A program made the translations under genes and the position numbers. From contig CP063163.1 in NCBI GenBank assembly GCA_014960805.1, positions 3,311,001 through 3,375,000 of the forward strand: DNA of 64,000 nucleotides, given 5' to 3'. Below are positions 18,493 to 26,790 of this stretch, one piece after another. This stretch comes from Cytobacillus suaedae. Its GTDB lineage: Bacteria; Bacillota; Bacilli; Bacillales; Bacillaceae_L. How positions within the stretch are numbered: position 1 is the first letter of the stretch; each line of letters begins with the position of its first letter. Below the pieces are notes generated by a model. It was not told the DNA's origin, did no database searches, and was given only the letters and a program-made list of their open reading frames with translations.

Positions 18493-19182
18493 CTAATTAC
18501 TGTTACTAAAATGGTCAAAATGAATCACTGGCTCAGGTTGCTTTGATCCTTTTTTCATTAGGTTATCTGCAATCAATTGACATCTTGGCAATGTATAACC
18601 AACTACAATTCCTATCGTAAAAGTAAAGATAACCGTCCCAATAAAGACAGGTCCTCCAAGTAACCAACCTATTGATAAAACAATGATTTCCATAATTCCT
18701 CTAATATATTGCACTTTCATACCTGTTTTCTCAGTTAATGCGATCATGAGACTATCTCTGGGCCCGGCCCCACATCTTGATGATATATATATTCCTATCC
18801 CGTATCCAGATACAAGAATGCCCATTAATAGCATGAACATTTTTGCAAATATTGCGTTTGGTGTTACAAGAAGAGGTATTGCCATGTACATATCAATAAA
18901 TAATCCAACGGTTAGCATATTTAAAAATGCCCCCAACTGAGGTAATGCCTTTAGCATAATAGACGAAATTCCTAATATAATAACCCCTACAAGGATTGAC
19001 CATGTTCCGATTGTAAATCCAAATTGCTTAAATAACCCAATGTGTAAAACATCCCATGGTGATGCCCCTAAATCAGCTTTTATAATTAAAACAATTCCTA
19101 AGGCCATAATTAATAAACCTGTAAAGTAAATTGTCCATTTCATACATAATTTGTTTACTCTATGGTGTCCTTTCAAACTCAT
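18493..19182 (-). CDS. YczE/YyaS-like integral membrane protein
   Basis: About 229 residues with five to six hydrophobic segments. The motif IIKADLGASPWDVLHIGLFK and the later repeat SSRCGAGPRDSLMIALTEKTG are the paired signatures of the YczE/YyaS/YitT-like group (COG2364 type). Transport or membrane-scaffold roles have been suggested; the function is unknown. The stop codon lies only 19 nt before the cymR ATG, and no terminator separates them, so co-transcription is likely. I do not know it from this site in B. subtilis. The start is uncertain: ATG 19182 is very close to GGAG, TTG 19176 is better spaced. Confidence 0.85.
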   Translation of the reverse strand: MSLKGHHRVNKLCMKWTIYFTGLLIMALGIVLIIKADLGASPWDVLHIGLFKQFGFTIGTWSILVGVIILGISSIMLKALPQLGAFLNMLTVGLFIDMYMAIPLLVTPNAIFAKMFMLLMGILVSGYGIGIYISSRCGAGPRDSLMIALTEKTGMKVQYIRGIMEIIVLSIGWLLGGPVFIGTVIFTFTIGIVVGYTLPRCQLIADNLMKKGSKQPEPVIHFDHFSNSN

Positions 19183-19366
19183 CTTCTCCGTTCTATACTC
19201 AACTCTAACTCCGAAAGAACATTGCTACTTTAAAAGTTGCAAGTTAAACATCTGCAATTATAGCATATATTTAAGGACTTATGTATTTCTATGGCTCTAC
19301 GATTTATGATAAAGTGGTAATATTTAATGAATATAGCAAAAGTATACTATACAGGAGTGCGAATAT

Positions 19367-20635
19367 ATGATTCAGAAACCATTAGCGTACCGAATGCGGC
19401 CAACAAAAATCGAAGAAATTATTGGACAACAGCATTTGGTTGGTGAAGGAAAAATAATAAATAGAATGGTTAAAGCTAAACATCTCTCCTCTATGATTTT
19501 ATACGGTCCTCCTGGTATTGGAAAAACGTCCATTGCCACGGCAATTGCTGGCAGTACGAAGTCTGCATTTAGATCACTCAATGCAGTTACAAATAATAAA
19601 AAAGATATGGAAATTGTAGTAGCTGAGGCAAAAATGTCTGGTAAAGTAATCTTGTTATTAGATGAAGTACATAGGCTAGACAAAGCAAAACAAGATTTTC
19701 TATTACCTCACCTTGAGAATGGATTACTAACTCTTATTGGTGCAACCACAAGTAATCCGTATCATGCCATAAATCCTGCCATTCGAAGTCGTTGTCAAAT
19801 ATTCGAACTTAAACCTTTGACTCCTGAAGATATTGAAACCGCTCTATTACGTGCGTTGAACGATGAAGAACGAGGATTTGGAAATCTTTCTATTGATTTG
19901 ACAACAGAAGCATTGTCACATATTTCTAACTCCTGTGGTGGAGATGTTCGTTCAGCACTCAGTGCCCTAGAGTTATGTGTTTTGTCAACAGATGAGAACG
20001 AAGGTAAGATTTATATTAATCTTGAAGTAGCGGAAGAGTGTATGCAAAATAAAAGCTTTGTTCATGACAAAGATGGCGATGCTCATTATGATGTTCTTTC
20101 GGCATTTCAAAAGTCGATCCGCGGAAGTGATGTAAATGCTGCACTACATTATCTCGCCCGATTAATTGTAGCTGGTGACCTAGTTAGTATTAGTCGACGG
20201 TTATTAATTATTGCTTATGAAGACATTGGTCTCGCAAACCCCCAGGCTGGTCAAAGAGCCTTGGCTGCCATAGAGGTAGCAGAAAGAGTAGGGTTTCCTG
20301 AAGCTCGTATTCCTTTAGCAAATATTGTCATAGAATTGTGCTTATCTCCAAAGTCTAACTCTGCCTATAAGGCTCTGGATGAGGCGATACAAGATATACA
20401 AACTGGATTTACAGGTGAGGTCCCAGACCATTTAAAGGATGCACACTATAAGGGAGCTGCAAAGCTAGGTCGAGGCATTGACTATAAGTATCCTCATGAT
20501 TATGAAAATGGTTGGGTAAAACAACAATACTTGCCAGATCGATTAAAACATAGAAACTATTTTAAACCAAAGCAAACCGGTAAATTTGAACAAGCTTTAG
20601 CTCAACTTTATGAAAAACTGCAAAATAATAGATAG
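19367..20635 (+). CDS. rarA: Replication-associated recombination protein RarA
   Basis: 422 residues (YrvN), AAA+ ATPase related to MgsA/WRNIP1 that acts at stalled forks. Walker A is LYGPPGIGKTSIA (about residues 45-57) and Walker B LLLDEVHRLDK. Sensor 1 ATTSNPY and the arginine-finger region AIRSRCQIFEL are present, as is the C-terminal tetramerisation domain (HYKGAAKLGRGIDYKYPHDY). RBS CAGGAG before the ATG. It is the only plus-strand gene between cymR and rsfA and is oriented divergently from the YczE-like gene. Confidence 0.96.
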   Translation: MIQKPLAYRMRPTKIEEIIGQQHLVGEGKIINRMVKAKHLSSMILYGPPGIGKTSIATAIAGSTKSAFRSLNAVTNNKKDMEIVVAEAKMSGKVILLLDEVHRLDKAKQDFLLPHLENGLLTLIGATTSNPYHAINPAIRSRCQIFELKPLTPEDIETALLRALNDEERGFGNLSIDLTTEALSHISNSCGGDVRSALSALELCVLSTDENEGKIYINLEVAEECMQNKSFVHDKDGDAHYDVLSAFQKSIRGSDVNAALHYLARLIVAGDLVSISRRLLIIAYEDIGLANPQAGQRALAAIEVAERVGFPEARIPLANIVIELCLSPKSNSAYKALDEAIQDIQTGFTGEVPDHLKDAHYKGAAKLGRGIDYKYPHDYENGWVKQQYLPDRLKHRNYFKPKQTGKFEQALAQLYEKLQNNR

Positions 20636-20721
20636 GAAATGGTACTGTTTTGGTTTGTATGAATTTTCTAGTAGATTATCGTACTAGAATCTGTGACTAG
20701 CTTTTATAAAACTAGCAAAAT

Positions 20722-20751
20722 GTATAAATATTGCCCCCAATGGTCATGATA
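20722..20751 (+). promoter_or_regulatory. Possible sigma-F promoter of the rsfA-like gene
   Basis: GTATA (20722-20726), 15-nt spacer, then GGTCATGATA (20742-20751), a fair match to the sigma-F pattern (GYATA / GGNNANANT). B. subtilis rsfA is forespore-expressed. Ends 36 nt before the start codon. Confidence 0.45.
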
Positions 20752-20786
20752 GAAAAAAACTAGATTGATTATTGGAGCTGATATAA

Positions 20787-21521
20787 ATGAAGGTAAGACA
20801 AGATGCATGGTCGCATGAAGACGATCTATTACTAGCAGAAACAGTTCTACGTTATATTCGTGAAGGTGGAACACAATTAGCTGCATTTGAAGAAGTAGGA
20901 GATAAGTTAAATAGGACTTCTGCTGCCTGTGGATTTAGGTGGAATGCCGAAGTTAGAGGTAAATATGATCAAGCCATTGCGATTGCCAAGAAACAACGTA
21001 AAGAAAGAAAGCGTGCAATGGAAAATACTAAAAAGCACATTAACAAGCAAGAAGTCTCACCTGTTAAGGAAGACTTTTTCTCACCATCATTTCAAGACAA
21101 TTTTTCTGATGAAAAAGCCGAAGAAAGAGTTTGGTTTGAAGAATTAAACAATAAGCAATCCCAAAACTATGTTCAAGAGTATTCAACTGAATTATTGCCA
21201 GCACCGATGAAAGGGATTACTCTTGAAGACTGTATCTCGTTTCTATCAGATATGAAAAAACAAGACAGAAGCTCATACCAAATGACTGCTGAAAACGAGA
21301 GATTAAGACAAGAAAATAATGAATTACTTCAAAAGAATAGAGAATTAGAAAAGCAGCTTAAGAAGCTAAATGAACAACAAGCTATGATTCAAGAAGATTA
21401 TCAAGCACTTGTTCAAATTATGGATAGAGCCCGTCGTATGGTTCTTTTTGAGGACCATGAAGACAGAAAAGCTCCATCCTTTCGAATGGATAAGAACGGG
21501 AACCTAGAAGTAGCAAAGTAA
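20787..21521 (+). CDS. rsfA: RsfA/YlbO family prespore transcription regulator
   Basis: 244 residues. The N-terminal Myb/SANT-like domain (RQDAWSHEDDLLLAETVLRYI, then FEEVGDKLNRTSAACGFRWN) is the RsfA signature. A basic linker (KKQRKERKRAME) follows, and the C-terminal part (about 165-220) is a coiled coil (ENERLRQENNELLQKNRELEKQ). RsfA tunes sigma-F dependent transcription in the forespore. Whether this is RsfA itself or the paralogue YlbO cannot be settled from the domain alone; the symbol is tentative. Confidence 0.85.
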   Translation: MKVRQDAWSHEDDLLLAETVLRYIREGGTQLAAFEEVGDKLNRTSAACGFRWNAEVRGKYDQAIAIAKKQRKERKRAMENTKKHINKQEVSPVKEDFFSPSFQDNFSDEKAEERVWFEELNNKQSQNYVQEYSTELLPAPMKGITLEDCISFLSDMKKQDRSSYQMTAENERLRQENNELLQKNRELEKQLKKLNEQQAMIQEDYQALVQIMDRARRMVLFEDHEDRKAPSFRMDKNGNLEVAK

Positions 21522-21527
21522 CCGATA

Positions 21528-21560
21528 AAAAAAATCGTGGCATTATGCCACGATTTTTTT
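21528..21560. terminator. Bidirectional terminator between rsfA-like gene and tcdA
   Basis: Convergent genes share a stem AAATCGTGGCA/TGCCACGATTT flanked by eight A and seven T, giving a T run on both strands. Confidence 0.92.
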
Positions 21561-22328
21561 CTATTCATCTGAAACTCTGTAGATTTTAATATCTTTAAGC
21601 AAATCGCTTATAACACGGCTAGCCATAATTAGTCCGGCAACTGAAGGTACAAATGCGTTAGAAGAAGGTGGAAGCTTCGCTTTTCGAATGGGTGCATCTG
21701 GATTAGCTACAATTTCTTGACGAATTTCTTCTCTAATTACAATAGGACTTTCATCAGAAAATACAACAGGAATTCCTTTGCGAATCCCTTCTTTTCTAAG
21801 CCTTGTCCGAATAACCTTAGCAATTGGGTCTGTATGTGTCTTTGAGATATCAGCAATTTGGAAACGGGTTGGATCCATTTTATTTGCTGCACCCATACTT
21901 GAGATAATTGGAATTTTACGCTTTAAGCATTCTTTCATTAGATGTATTTTATATGAAATGGTGTCAGAAGCATCTACAACGTAATCAAGTCCATAGTTAA
22001 AGATTTCTTCATACGTTTCTTCGGTGTAGAACATTTTTAAAGCAATGACCTCACAGTTTGGGTTTATATCAGCAATTCGCTCTTTCATTATGTCAACTTT
22101 TGGTCTTCCAACTGTCGATAATAGAGCAATAATTTGACGGTTAACATTTGTAATATCTACATCGTCTTTGTCGATTAATATTAACCTGCCCACTCCTGAG
22201 CGAGCTAGGGCTTCTGCTGAGAAGGAACCTACCCCTCCGATACCTAAAACTGCGACTGTACTATTTTTTAGTGTTTCAATTCCTTGTTTTCCAACGGCTA
22301 GCTCATTTCTAGAAAATTGATGTAACAT
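21561..22328 (-). CDS. tcdA: tRNA threonylcarbamoyladenosine dehydratase TcdA
   Basis: 255 residues (YrvM), E1/ThiF-like. It cyclises t6A37 to ct6A using ATP. The nucleotide-binding motif VAVLGIGGVGSFSAEALARSG is followed by DKDDVDITNVNRQ, the E1 signature. The ATG at 22328 (MLHQFSRNE) matches the family start and follows GGAGTTGAG; the ATG eight codons upstream is rejected. Expressed toward the rsfA-like gene with a shared terminator. Confidence 0.95.
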   Translation of the reverse strand: MLHQFSRNELAVGKQGIETLKNSTVAVLGIGGVGSFSAEALARSGVGRLILIDKDDVDITNVNRQIIALLSTVGRPKVDIMKERIADINPNCEVIALKMFYTEETYEEIFNYGLDYVVDASDTISYKIHLMKECLKRKIPIISSMGAANKMDPTRFQIADISKTHTDPIAKVIRTRLRKEGIRKGIPVVFSDESPIVIREEIRQEIVANPDAPIRKAKLPPSSNAFVPSVAGLIMASRVISDLLKDIKIYRVSDE

Positions 22329-22508
22329 ATTCTCAACTCCATTATAATGCATTTACTTATGTACAAAATAAGGCCTGTGGCTGTATTTTTACCCGAATAG
22401 TACTATATCATACTTACGGTTAAAAGCAAGTAAATCTATAGGTGTAATGATATTTTTTATTTTTCCTTCTTGTAATTGTATGTTGTTTCGAACTTTCAAA
22501 GTTGACCC

Positions 22509-22692
22509 TTCCTTTTCGCTGCAGGTACTTGCTTTCCGCGGGGAATTTTGAAAAAGCCCAACTTCCGGCTTTTTCAAGGGCAAATTCCCATCGGGGAGGG
22601 ATGTGAGCCTCATCGGCGCTTTGCGCCTGTGGGGTCTCACCGGATGTCCCTCATTTCCCGCAGGAGTCAAGTACCTTCCGCTACAATACACT
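22509..22692 (+). repeat. Palindromic intergenic repeat, copy B (with extra hairpin)
   Basis: Outer stem GGTACTTG/CAAGTACC (22524-22531 and 22668-22675), middle GCGGG/CCCGC, inner stem GTGAG/CTCAC. Between the first GCGGG and GGGAGG it carries an inserted hairpin (about 22541-22592, GAAAAAGCC...GGCTTTTTC) that copy C shares. Lies between tcdA and the 6S RNA terminator. Confidence 0.85.
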
Positions 22693-22733
22693 CTTCTAAA
22701 AATATTTAGAAGTATCAATCTAACGGGAAAACT

Positions 22734-22772
22734 AAACAAAAAACCCTATGTAAGTTAGGCTTACATAGGGTT
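22734..22772 (-). terminator. Terminator of the 6S RNA gene
   Basis: Perfect 13-bp stem AACCCTATGTAAG/CTTACATAGGGTT (22742-22754 and 22760-22772), followed by six T on the minus strand. Confidence 0.9.
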
Positions 22773-22789
22773 GGTTTATAGGTATTTTG

Positions 22790-22972
22790 TAAGAGTCCCA
22801 ATTGTGCCGTCGATGCCTTCGTTTTGAACCCGCACCCAGGCAGGTGGGTGCTCTGTTTCTCCTTTGTAAGTCCTCTATCCATGAGGCGTGTACGCGGTAA
22901 GAAAACTCCGAGCTCCCGTATAACTTATTGTTCGGTCAAAACAATAGGTTATACGACGAACACATCAGGACT
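22790..22972 (-). ncRNA. bsrA: 6S RNA, BsrA (6S-1) type
   Basis: The minus strand starts AGTCCTGATGTGTTCGTCG and ends near GGGACTCTT, so the ends pair. Inside are GAGCTCGGAGTTTTCTTACC, CGCCTCATGGATAGAGGA and a stem CACCCACCTG/CAGGTGGGTG-like closing hairpin, closely resembling B. subtilis 6S-1. A long interrupted helix with a central bubble is predicted, mimicking an open promoter that sequesters the sigma-A holoenzyme. The position between aspS and tcdA (yrvM) is that of bsrA in B. subtilis. The exact 3' end is not certain (22785-22795). Together with copy B of the repeat it fills the 22329-23036 gap. Confidence 0.93.
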
Positions 22973-22989
22973 CTTAACTCTATGTCAAA

Positions 22990-23018
22990 ATAATAACATA
23001 GGAAAAAAGCGTTTTCAA
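22990..23018 (-). promoter_or_regulatory. Sigma-A promoter of the 6S RNA
   Basis: TTGAAA (23013-23018), 17-nt spacer, TATTAT (22990-22995). Initiation 7 nt downstream, at A 22983, would give an 11-nt precursor leader before the mature AGTCC end, as reported for B. subtilis 6S-1. Confidence 0.8.
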
Positions 23019-23036
23019 GGTGAAGACATCTACAAA

Positions 23037-24812
23037 TTACTGTCTTTTTTCAACATTTACCGACAAGTGTAGTTCCTCTAATTGATTATTACTAACTACA
23101 TCTGGTGCATGTGTTAATAAGTCACTAGCACTTGCAGTTTTCGGAAACGCGATGGTATCCCTTAAGTTTGTGCGACCAGCTAATAGCATGACTAAACGGT
23201 CGAGACCTAGTGCAATCCCGCCATGTGGTGGCGTTCCATATTCAAAGGCTTCTAGTAAAAACCCAAACTGTTCTCTAGCTTCTTCCTCAGAAAAGCCAAG
23301 TACTTTAAACATCTTTTCTTGGATTTCTCGCTCAAAAATCCTTAATGATCCTCCACCTAATTCATATCCATTAAGAACAAGGTCATAGGCTTGAGCATGA
23401 ACCTTCGTTGGATCTGTATCTAAATAGCCTAAATCTTCTCTAACTGGCATTGTGAACGGATGATGTGCTGCAAAGTATCTTCCTAATTCCTCATCGTACT
23501 CTAGCAATGGCCAGTCAGTAACCCATAGGAAATTATATTTACTTTCATCAATTAATTTAAGTTCTTTTCCAAGTTTTAAACGAAGGGCACCTAGTGCATC
23601 AGCAACTACACTTTTCTTATCAGCAACAAATAGAAGTAAATCTCCAGATTGTGCTGATAGAGCAGTTCTAAATACTTGTTGTTCATCTTCATTAAAGAAC
23701 TTCGAAATAGGTCCCTTTAATTCTGACTCCTCAACTTTGAGCCAAGCAAGACCTTTCGCCCCATAAACAGAAACAAACTCTGTCAATGCATCAATGTCTT
23801 TACGGGAATATGAATCAGCACTTCCTCTAACATTAATCGCTTTTACTTGCCCACCACTCTCAACAGCTGAAGTAAACACTTTAAATCCACACTCTTTAAC
23901 AACCTCAGATAAATCCACTAATTCCATATCAAAGCGTGTATCAGGCTTATCAGAACCGTAACGACTCATGGCCTCTTGATAAGACATTCGTGGAAAACCT
24001 TTTTCAATCGTAATTCCTTTTACATCATTTAGTACCTTGATCATCATCTCTTCCATCATTTCCATGATATCTTCTTGACTCATGAATGATGTCTCGATAT
24101 CTACCTGTGTAAATTCAGGCTGACGGTCTGCACGTAAATCCTCATCTCGGAAACAACGTGCAATTTGATAGTATTTGTCAAAACCGGATACCATTAACAT
24201 TTGCTTAAATAACTGAGGAGATTGTGGCAAGGCATAGAACTCTCCTGGATGCACTCGACTTGGCACTAAATAATCACGGGCACCCTCTGGTGTACTTTTC
24301 GTTAGAATCGGTGTTTCTACATCTAAAAACCCTTCTGAGTCTAAGAAATTACGAATTGTTTTAGTTACGTCATGACGCATTTTAAAGGTTTCGTACATAA
24401 CTGGACGACGTAGATCCAAATAACGGTATTTTAATCTAATATCCTCAGATACTTCAGCATTATTAGCAATAACGAAAGGAGGTGTTTTAGCAGCGTTAAT
24501 AATCGCTACTTTCTCAGCTTTGATTTCCACTTTACCAGTTGGAAGGTTCTTATTTATTGCTCCTTCATCACGTGCAACTACTGTACCTTCAATGTCAAGG
24601 ACATACTCATTACGAACTGCTTCAGCAGTTGTTAGTGCTTCTTTTGAATCTTCAGGATTAAACACCACCTGGACGATTCCTGTTCGGTCTCTTAAGTCTA
24701 TAAATATAAGTCCACCTAGGTCTCGGCGTTTTTGAACCCATCCCTTAAGCTGTATCTTTTCTCCTATGTTATGTTCTGTTACTTCACCACAATAATATGT
24801 TCTTCCATACAT
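23037..24812 (-). CDS. aspS: Aspartyl-tRNA synthetase
   Basis: 591 residues, bacterial-type class IIb synthetase. The N-terminal OB fold ([25 protein letters not shown]) binds the anticodon. Motif 2 is [14 protein letters not shown] and motif 3 [12 protein letters not shown]; a GAD insertion domain lies between. It starts directly after the hisS stop codon (no gap), so it is the second gene of the hisS-aspS operon and shares its T-box. I cannot tell whether it also charges tRNA-Asn. Confidence 0.98.
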   Translation of the reverse strand: MYGRTYYCGEVTEHNIGEKIQLKGWVQKRRDLGGLIFIDLRDRTGIVQVVFNPEDSKEALTTAEAVRNEYVLDIEGTVVARDEGAINKNLPTGKVEIKAEKVAIINAAKTPPFVIANNAEVSEDIRLKYRYLDLRRPVMYETFKMRHDVTKTIRNFLDSEGFLDVETPILTKSTPEGARDYLVPSRVHPGEFYALPQSPQLFKQMLMVSGFDKYYQIARCFRDEDLRADRQPEFTQVDIETSFMSQEDIMEMMEEMMIKVLNDVKGITIEKGFPRMSYQEAMSRYGSDKPDTRFDMELVDLSEVVKECGFKVFTSAVESGGQVKAINVRGSADSYSRKDIDALTEFVSVYGAKGLAWLKVEESELKGPISKFFNEDEQQVFRTALSAQSGDLLLFVADKKSVVADALGALRLKLGKELKLIDESKYNFLWVTDWPLLEYDEELGRYFAAHHPFTMPVREDLGYLDTDPTKVHAQAYDLVLNGYELGGGSLRIFEREIQEKMFKVLGFSEEEAREQFGFLLEAFEYGTPPHGGIALGLDRLVMLLAGRTNLRDTIAFPKTASASDLLTHAPDVVSNNQLEELHLSVNVEKRQ

Positions 24813-26096
24813 TTATAACTCACCTCGTGATCTTTTTTCTAATAAAGTTGGGATAAGGGAATCAATTGAAATTTCTAGTTGCTCGCCTGTCTCCATTTCC
24901 TTTAAATTGACTACGTTTCTAGCCAATTCATCATCACCTAGGACGACTACATACTTTGCTTGAAGTCTGTCAGCGGCTTTAAATTGGGCTTTCATTTTTT
25001 TTTCTTGGTAATCTTTATCTACACTAAACCCTGCATTTCTTAATTCACCAACAATTGGTACTGAAACTTCAGTTGCTTTTTCCCCTAAGGTCACAACATA
25101 ACAATCAATGGACGATTGAATTGGTAATTCAATGTTTTCTGCTTTTAAAGCTGAAAGTAAACGTTCAATACTTAAAGCAAAGCCAATTCCAGGAGTATTT
25201 GGTCCTCCTATTTCTTCAACAAGACCATTGTATCTTCCACCACCACATAGAGTGGTTATCGCCCCAAAGCCTTCTGCTTTACTCATTATTTCGAAGGCTG
25301 TGTGATTATAGTAATCCAAACCTCGAACTAATCCAGGATCAACTTCAAAGTCTATATTAACTGCTTTTAAGTATTGTTGGACTTTTTCAAAGTATGTACG
25401 AGATTCATCATTTAAATAATCAAGTATAGATGGTGCTGTCCCCATTAACTCATGATCACGGTCTTTTTTACAATCAAGAATTCTCATTGGATTTTTTTCT
25501 AAGCGAGACTTACAATCCGAACAAAATTCATCAATTCTAGGTGAGAAGTGATTCGTTAATGCCTCTCTGTGTGCAGTCCTGCTATCAGAATCACCTAAAC
25601 TATTAATTACAAGTGTAACTTGCTTTAAGCCAAGTGTTCGATATAAATCCATGACTAAAGAGATAACTTCTACATCTACAGCGGGGTCCGCACTCCCTAA
25701 CGCCTCAACACCAAATTGAACAAACTGTCTAAATCGACCGGCTTGTGGGCGCTCATATCGAAACATTGGTCCACTGTAGTAAAGCTTAGTCGGTTGAGTT
25801 GGGTTGCCAAACATTTTATTTTCAACAAAAGATCTTACAACAGCTGCAGTACCCTCAGGTCTAAGTGTAATACTTCTTCCACCACGGTCCTCAAAGGTAT
25901 ACATTTCTTTCTGTACGATGTCCGTCGTTTCCCCAACACTGCGCAAAAATAAATCTGTATGTTCAAAGATTGGTGTTCTAATTTCTTTATAATTATAGCG
26001 ACGACAAATTTCTCTAGCTGTTTCTTCAATAAACTGCCATTTTTCAACTTCACCAGGTAATAGATCCTGTGTTCCTCTTGGGATTTGTATTGACAT
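24813..26096 (-). CDS. hisS: Histidyl-tRNA synthetase
   Basis: 427 residues. The class II core shows [10 protein letters not shown] at the start, motif 2 [14 protein letters not shown], and the histidine-specific loops [14 protein letters not shown] and GGGRYNGL. The C-terminal anticodon domain begins near residue 325 ([11 protein letters not shown]). First gene of hisS-aspS; the T-box leader upstream has a histidine specifier. RBS GGAGGAG. Confidence 0.98.
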   Translation of the reverse strand: MSIQIPRGTQDLLPGEVEKWQFIEETAREICRRYNYKEIRTPIFEHTDLFLRSVGETTDIVQKEMYTFEDRGGRSITLRPEGTAAVVRSFVENKMFGNPTQPTKLYYSGPMFRYERPQAGRFRQFVQFGVEALGSADPAVDVEVISLVMDLYRTLGLKQVTLVINSLGDSDSRTAHREALTNHFSPRIDEFCSDCKSRLEKNPMRILDCKKDRDHELMGTAPSILDYLNDESRTYFEKVQQYLKAVNIDFEVDPGLVRGLDYYNHTAFEIMSKAEGFGAITTLCGGGRYNGLVEEIGGPNTPGIGFALSIERLLSALKAENIELPIQSSIDCYVVTLGEKATEVSVPIVGELRNAGFSVDKDYQEKKMKAQFKAADRLQAKYVVVLGDDELARNVVNLKEMETGEQLEISIDSLIPTLLEKRSRGEL

Positions 26097-26125
26097 GCTT
26101 TTTTCTCCTCCTACTACATTTAAAA

Positions 26126-26404
26126 ATAAAAAAAATCTCGCCCCTACAAATAAATATTTGTAGGGACGAGATGATATTTTCCCGTGGTGCCACCCTAGTT
26201 AAAGACACATAATGTCTTCACTCATTCAGTTAACGCCTGAATACGTCCAACTCCTACTAAGAAAAAATCGTTTCAGAGAGAAACCTACAGAGTGTTCATT
26301 CATTAAGGCAGCATGAGAAATGCTTTCAGCCAAGGCATTTCCTCTCTAGCATGTGTGATCTTAATTACTATTCTCCATCATTGGTTCATATTTAACTCGT
26401 AATT
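26126..26404 (-). promoter_or_regulatory. T-box leader of hisS-aspS (His specifier)
   Basis: On the minus strand: GCTAGAGAGGAAATG region, the T-box sequence AGGGTGGCACCACGG, and a strong terminator stem (ATTTGTAGGGACGAGAT paired with ATCTCGCCCCTACAAAT) ending in a T run at about 26126-26135. The probable specifier codon is CAC (26294-26292) in the context GAACACTCTG, so the leader senses tRNA-His. I see no GAC codon in the same loop, so aspS appears to follow histidine supply. It fills most of the 26097-26464 gap. Confidence 0.9.
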
Positions 26405-26411
26405 TTATATT

Positions 26412-26440
26412 ATCATACGTATGAAGCCGCAACTTGTCAA
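26412..26440 (-). promoter_or_regulatory. Sigma-A promoter of hisS-aspS
   Basis: TTGACA (26435-26440), 17-nt spacer, TATGAT (26412-26417). Confidence 0.85.
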
Positions 26441-26464
26441 GGCTCTTTTATAAATTATGTTATT

Positions 26465-26641
26465 TTAAGAACGATGCAGTTGTTTTTTTAGTTTTCTAAC
26501 ATCACCAAGAGATAATCCAAACTCTGAAGCTAACTCGACTGCATTAGCATTCTGCTCTTTTTGGATAAAATCATGTAAATCTACACCGAACAATTCATTT
26601 GTCCCTTGGTGAGATAATTGCCCTTTCTCACTAAATCTCAT
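26465..26641 (-). CDS. Small helix-turn-helix-like protein (YrzK type)
   Basis: 58 residues from ATG 26641 (MRFSEKGQLS), or 62 from ATG 26653, which touches the AAAGG ribosome binding site. The C-terminal part NAVELASEFGLSLGDVRKLKKQLHR reads as a helix-turn-helix with a basic recognition helix, as in sigma-like or RsfA-like small regulators. A gene of this size lies between hisS and yrvJ in B. subtilis (yrzK). Function unknown. Confidence 0.75.
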   Translation of the reverse strand: MRFSEKGQLSHQGTNELFGVDLHDFIQKEQNANAVELASEFGLSLGDVRKLKKQLHRS

Positions 26642-26790
26642 GAAAAAGATCATCCTTTCTCTATATCTTTAAAAATCCCTATAACCTATCATGCCCTTTT
26701 TCGATAATTTATTTTCAAATATTACAGGATTTTTACTTTTTTTATCGAATCAAATAGATACGCATCTTTGTTTAAGGAGGAGTATGATCT

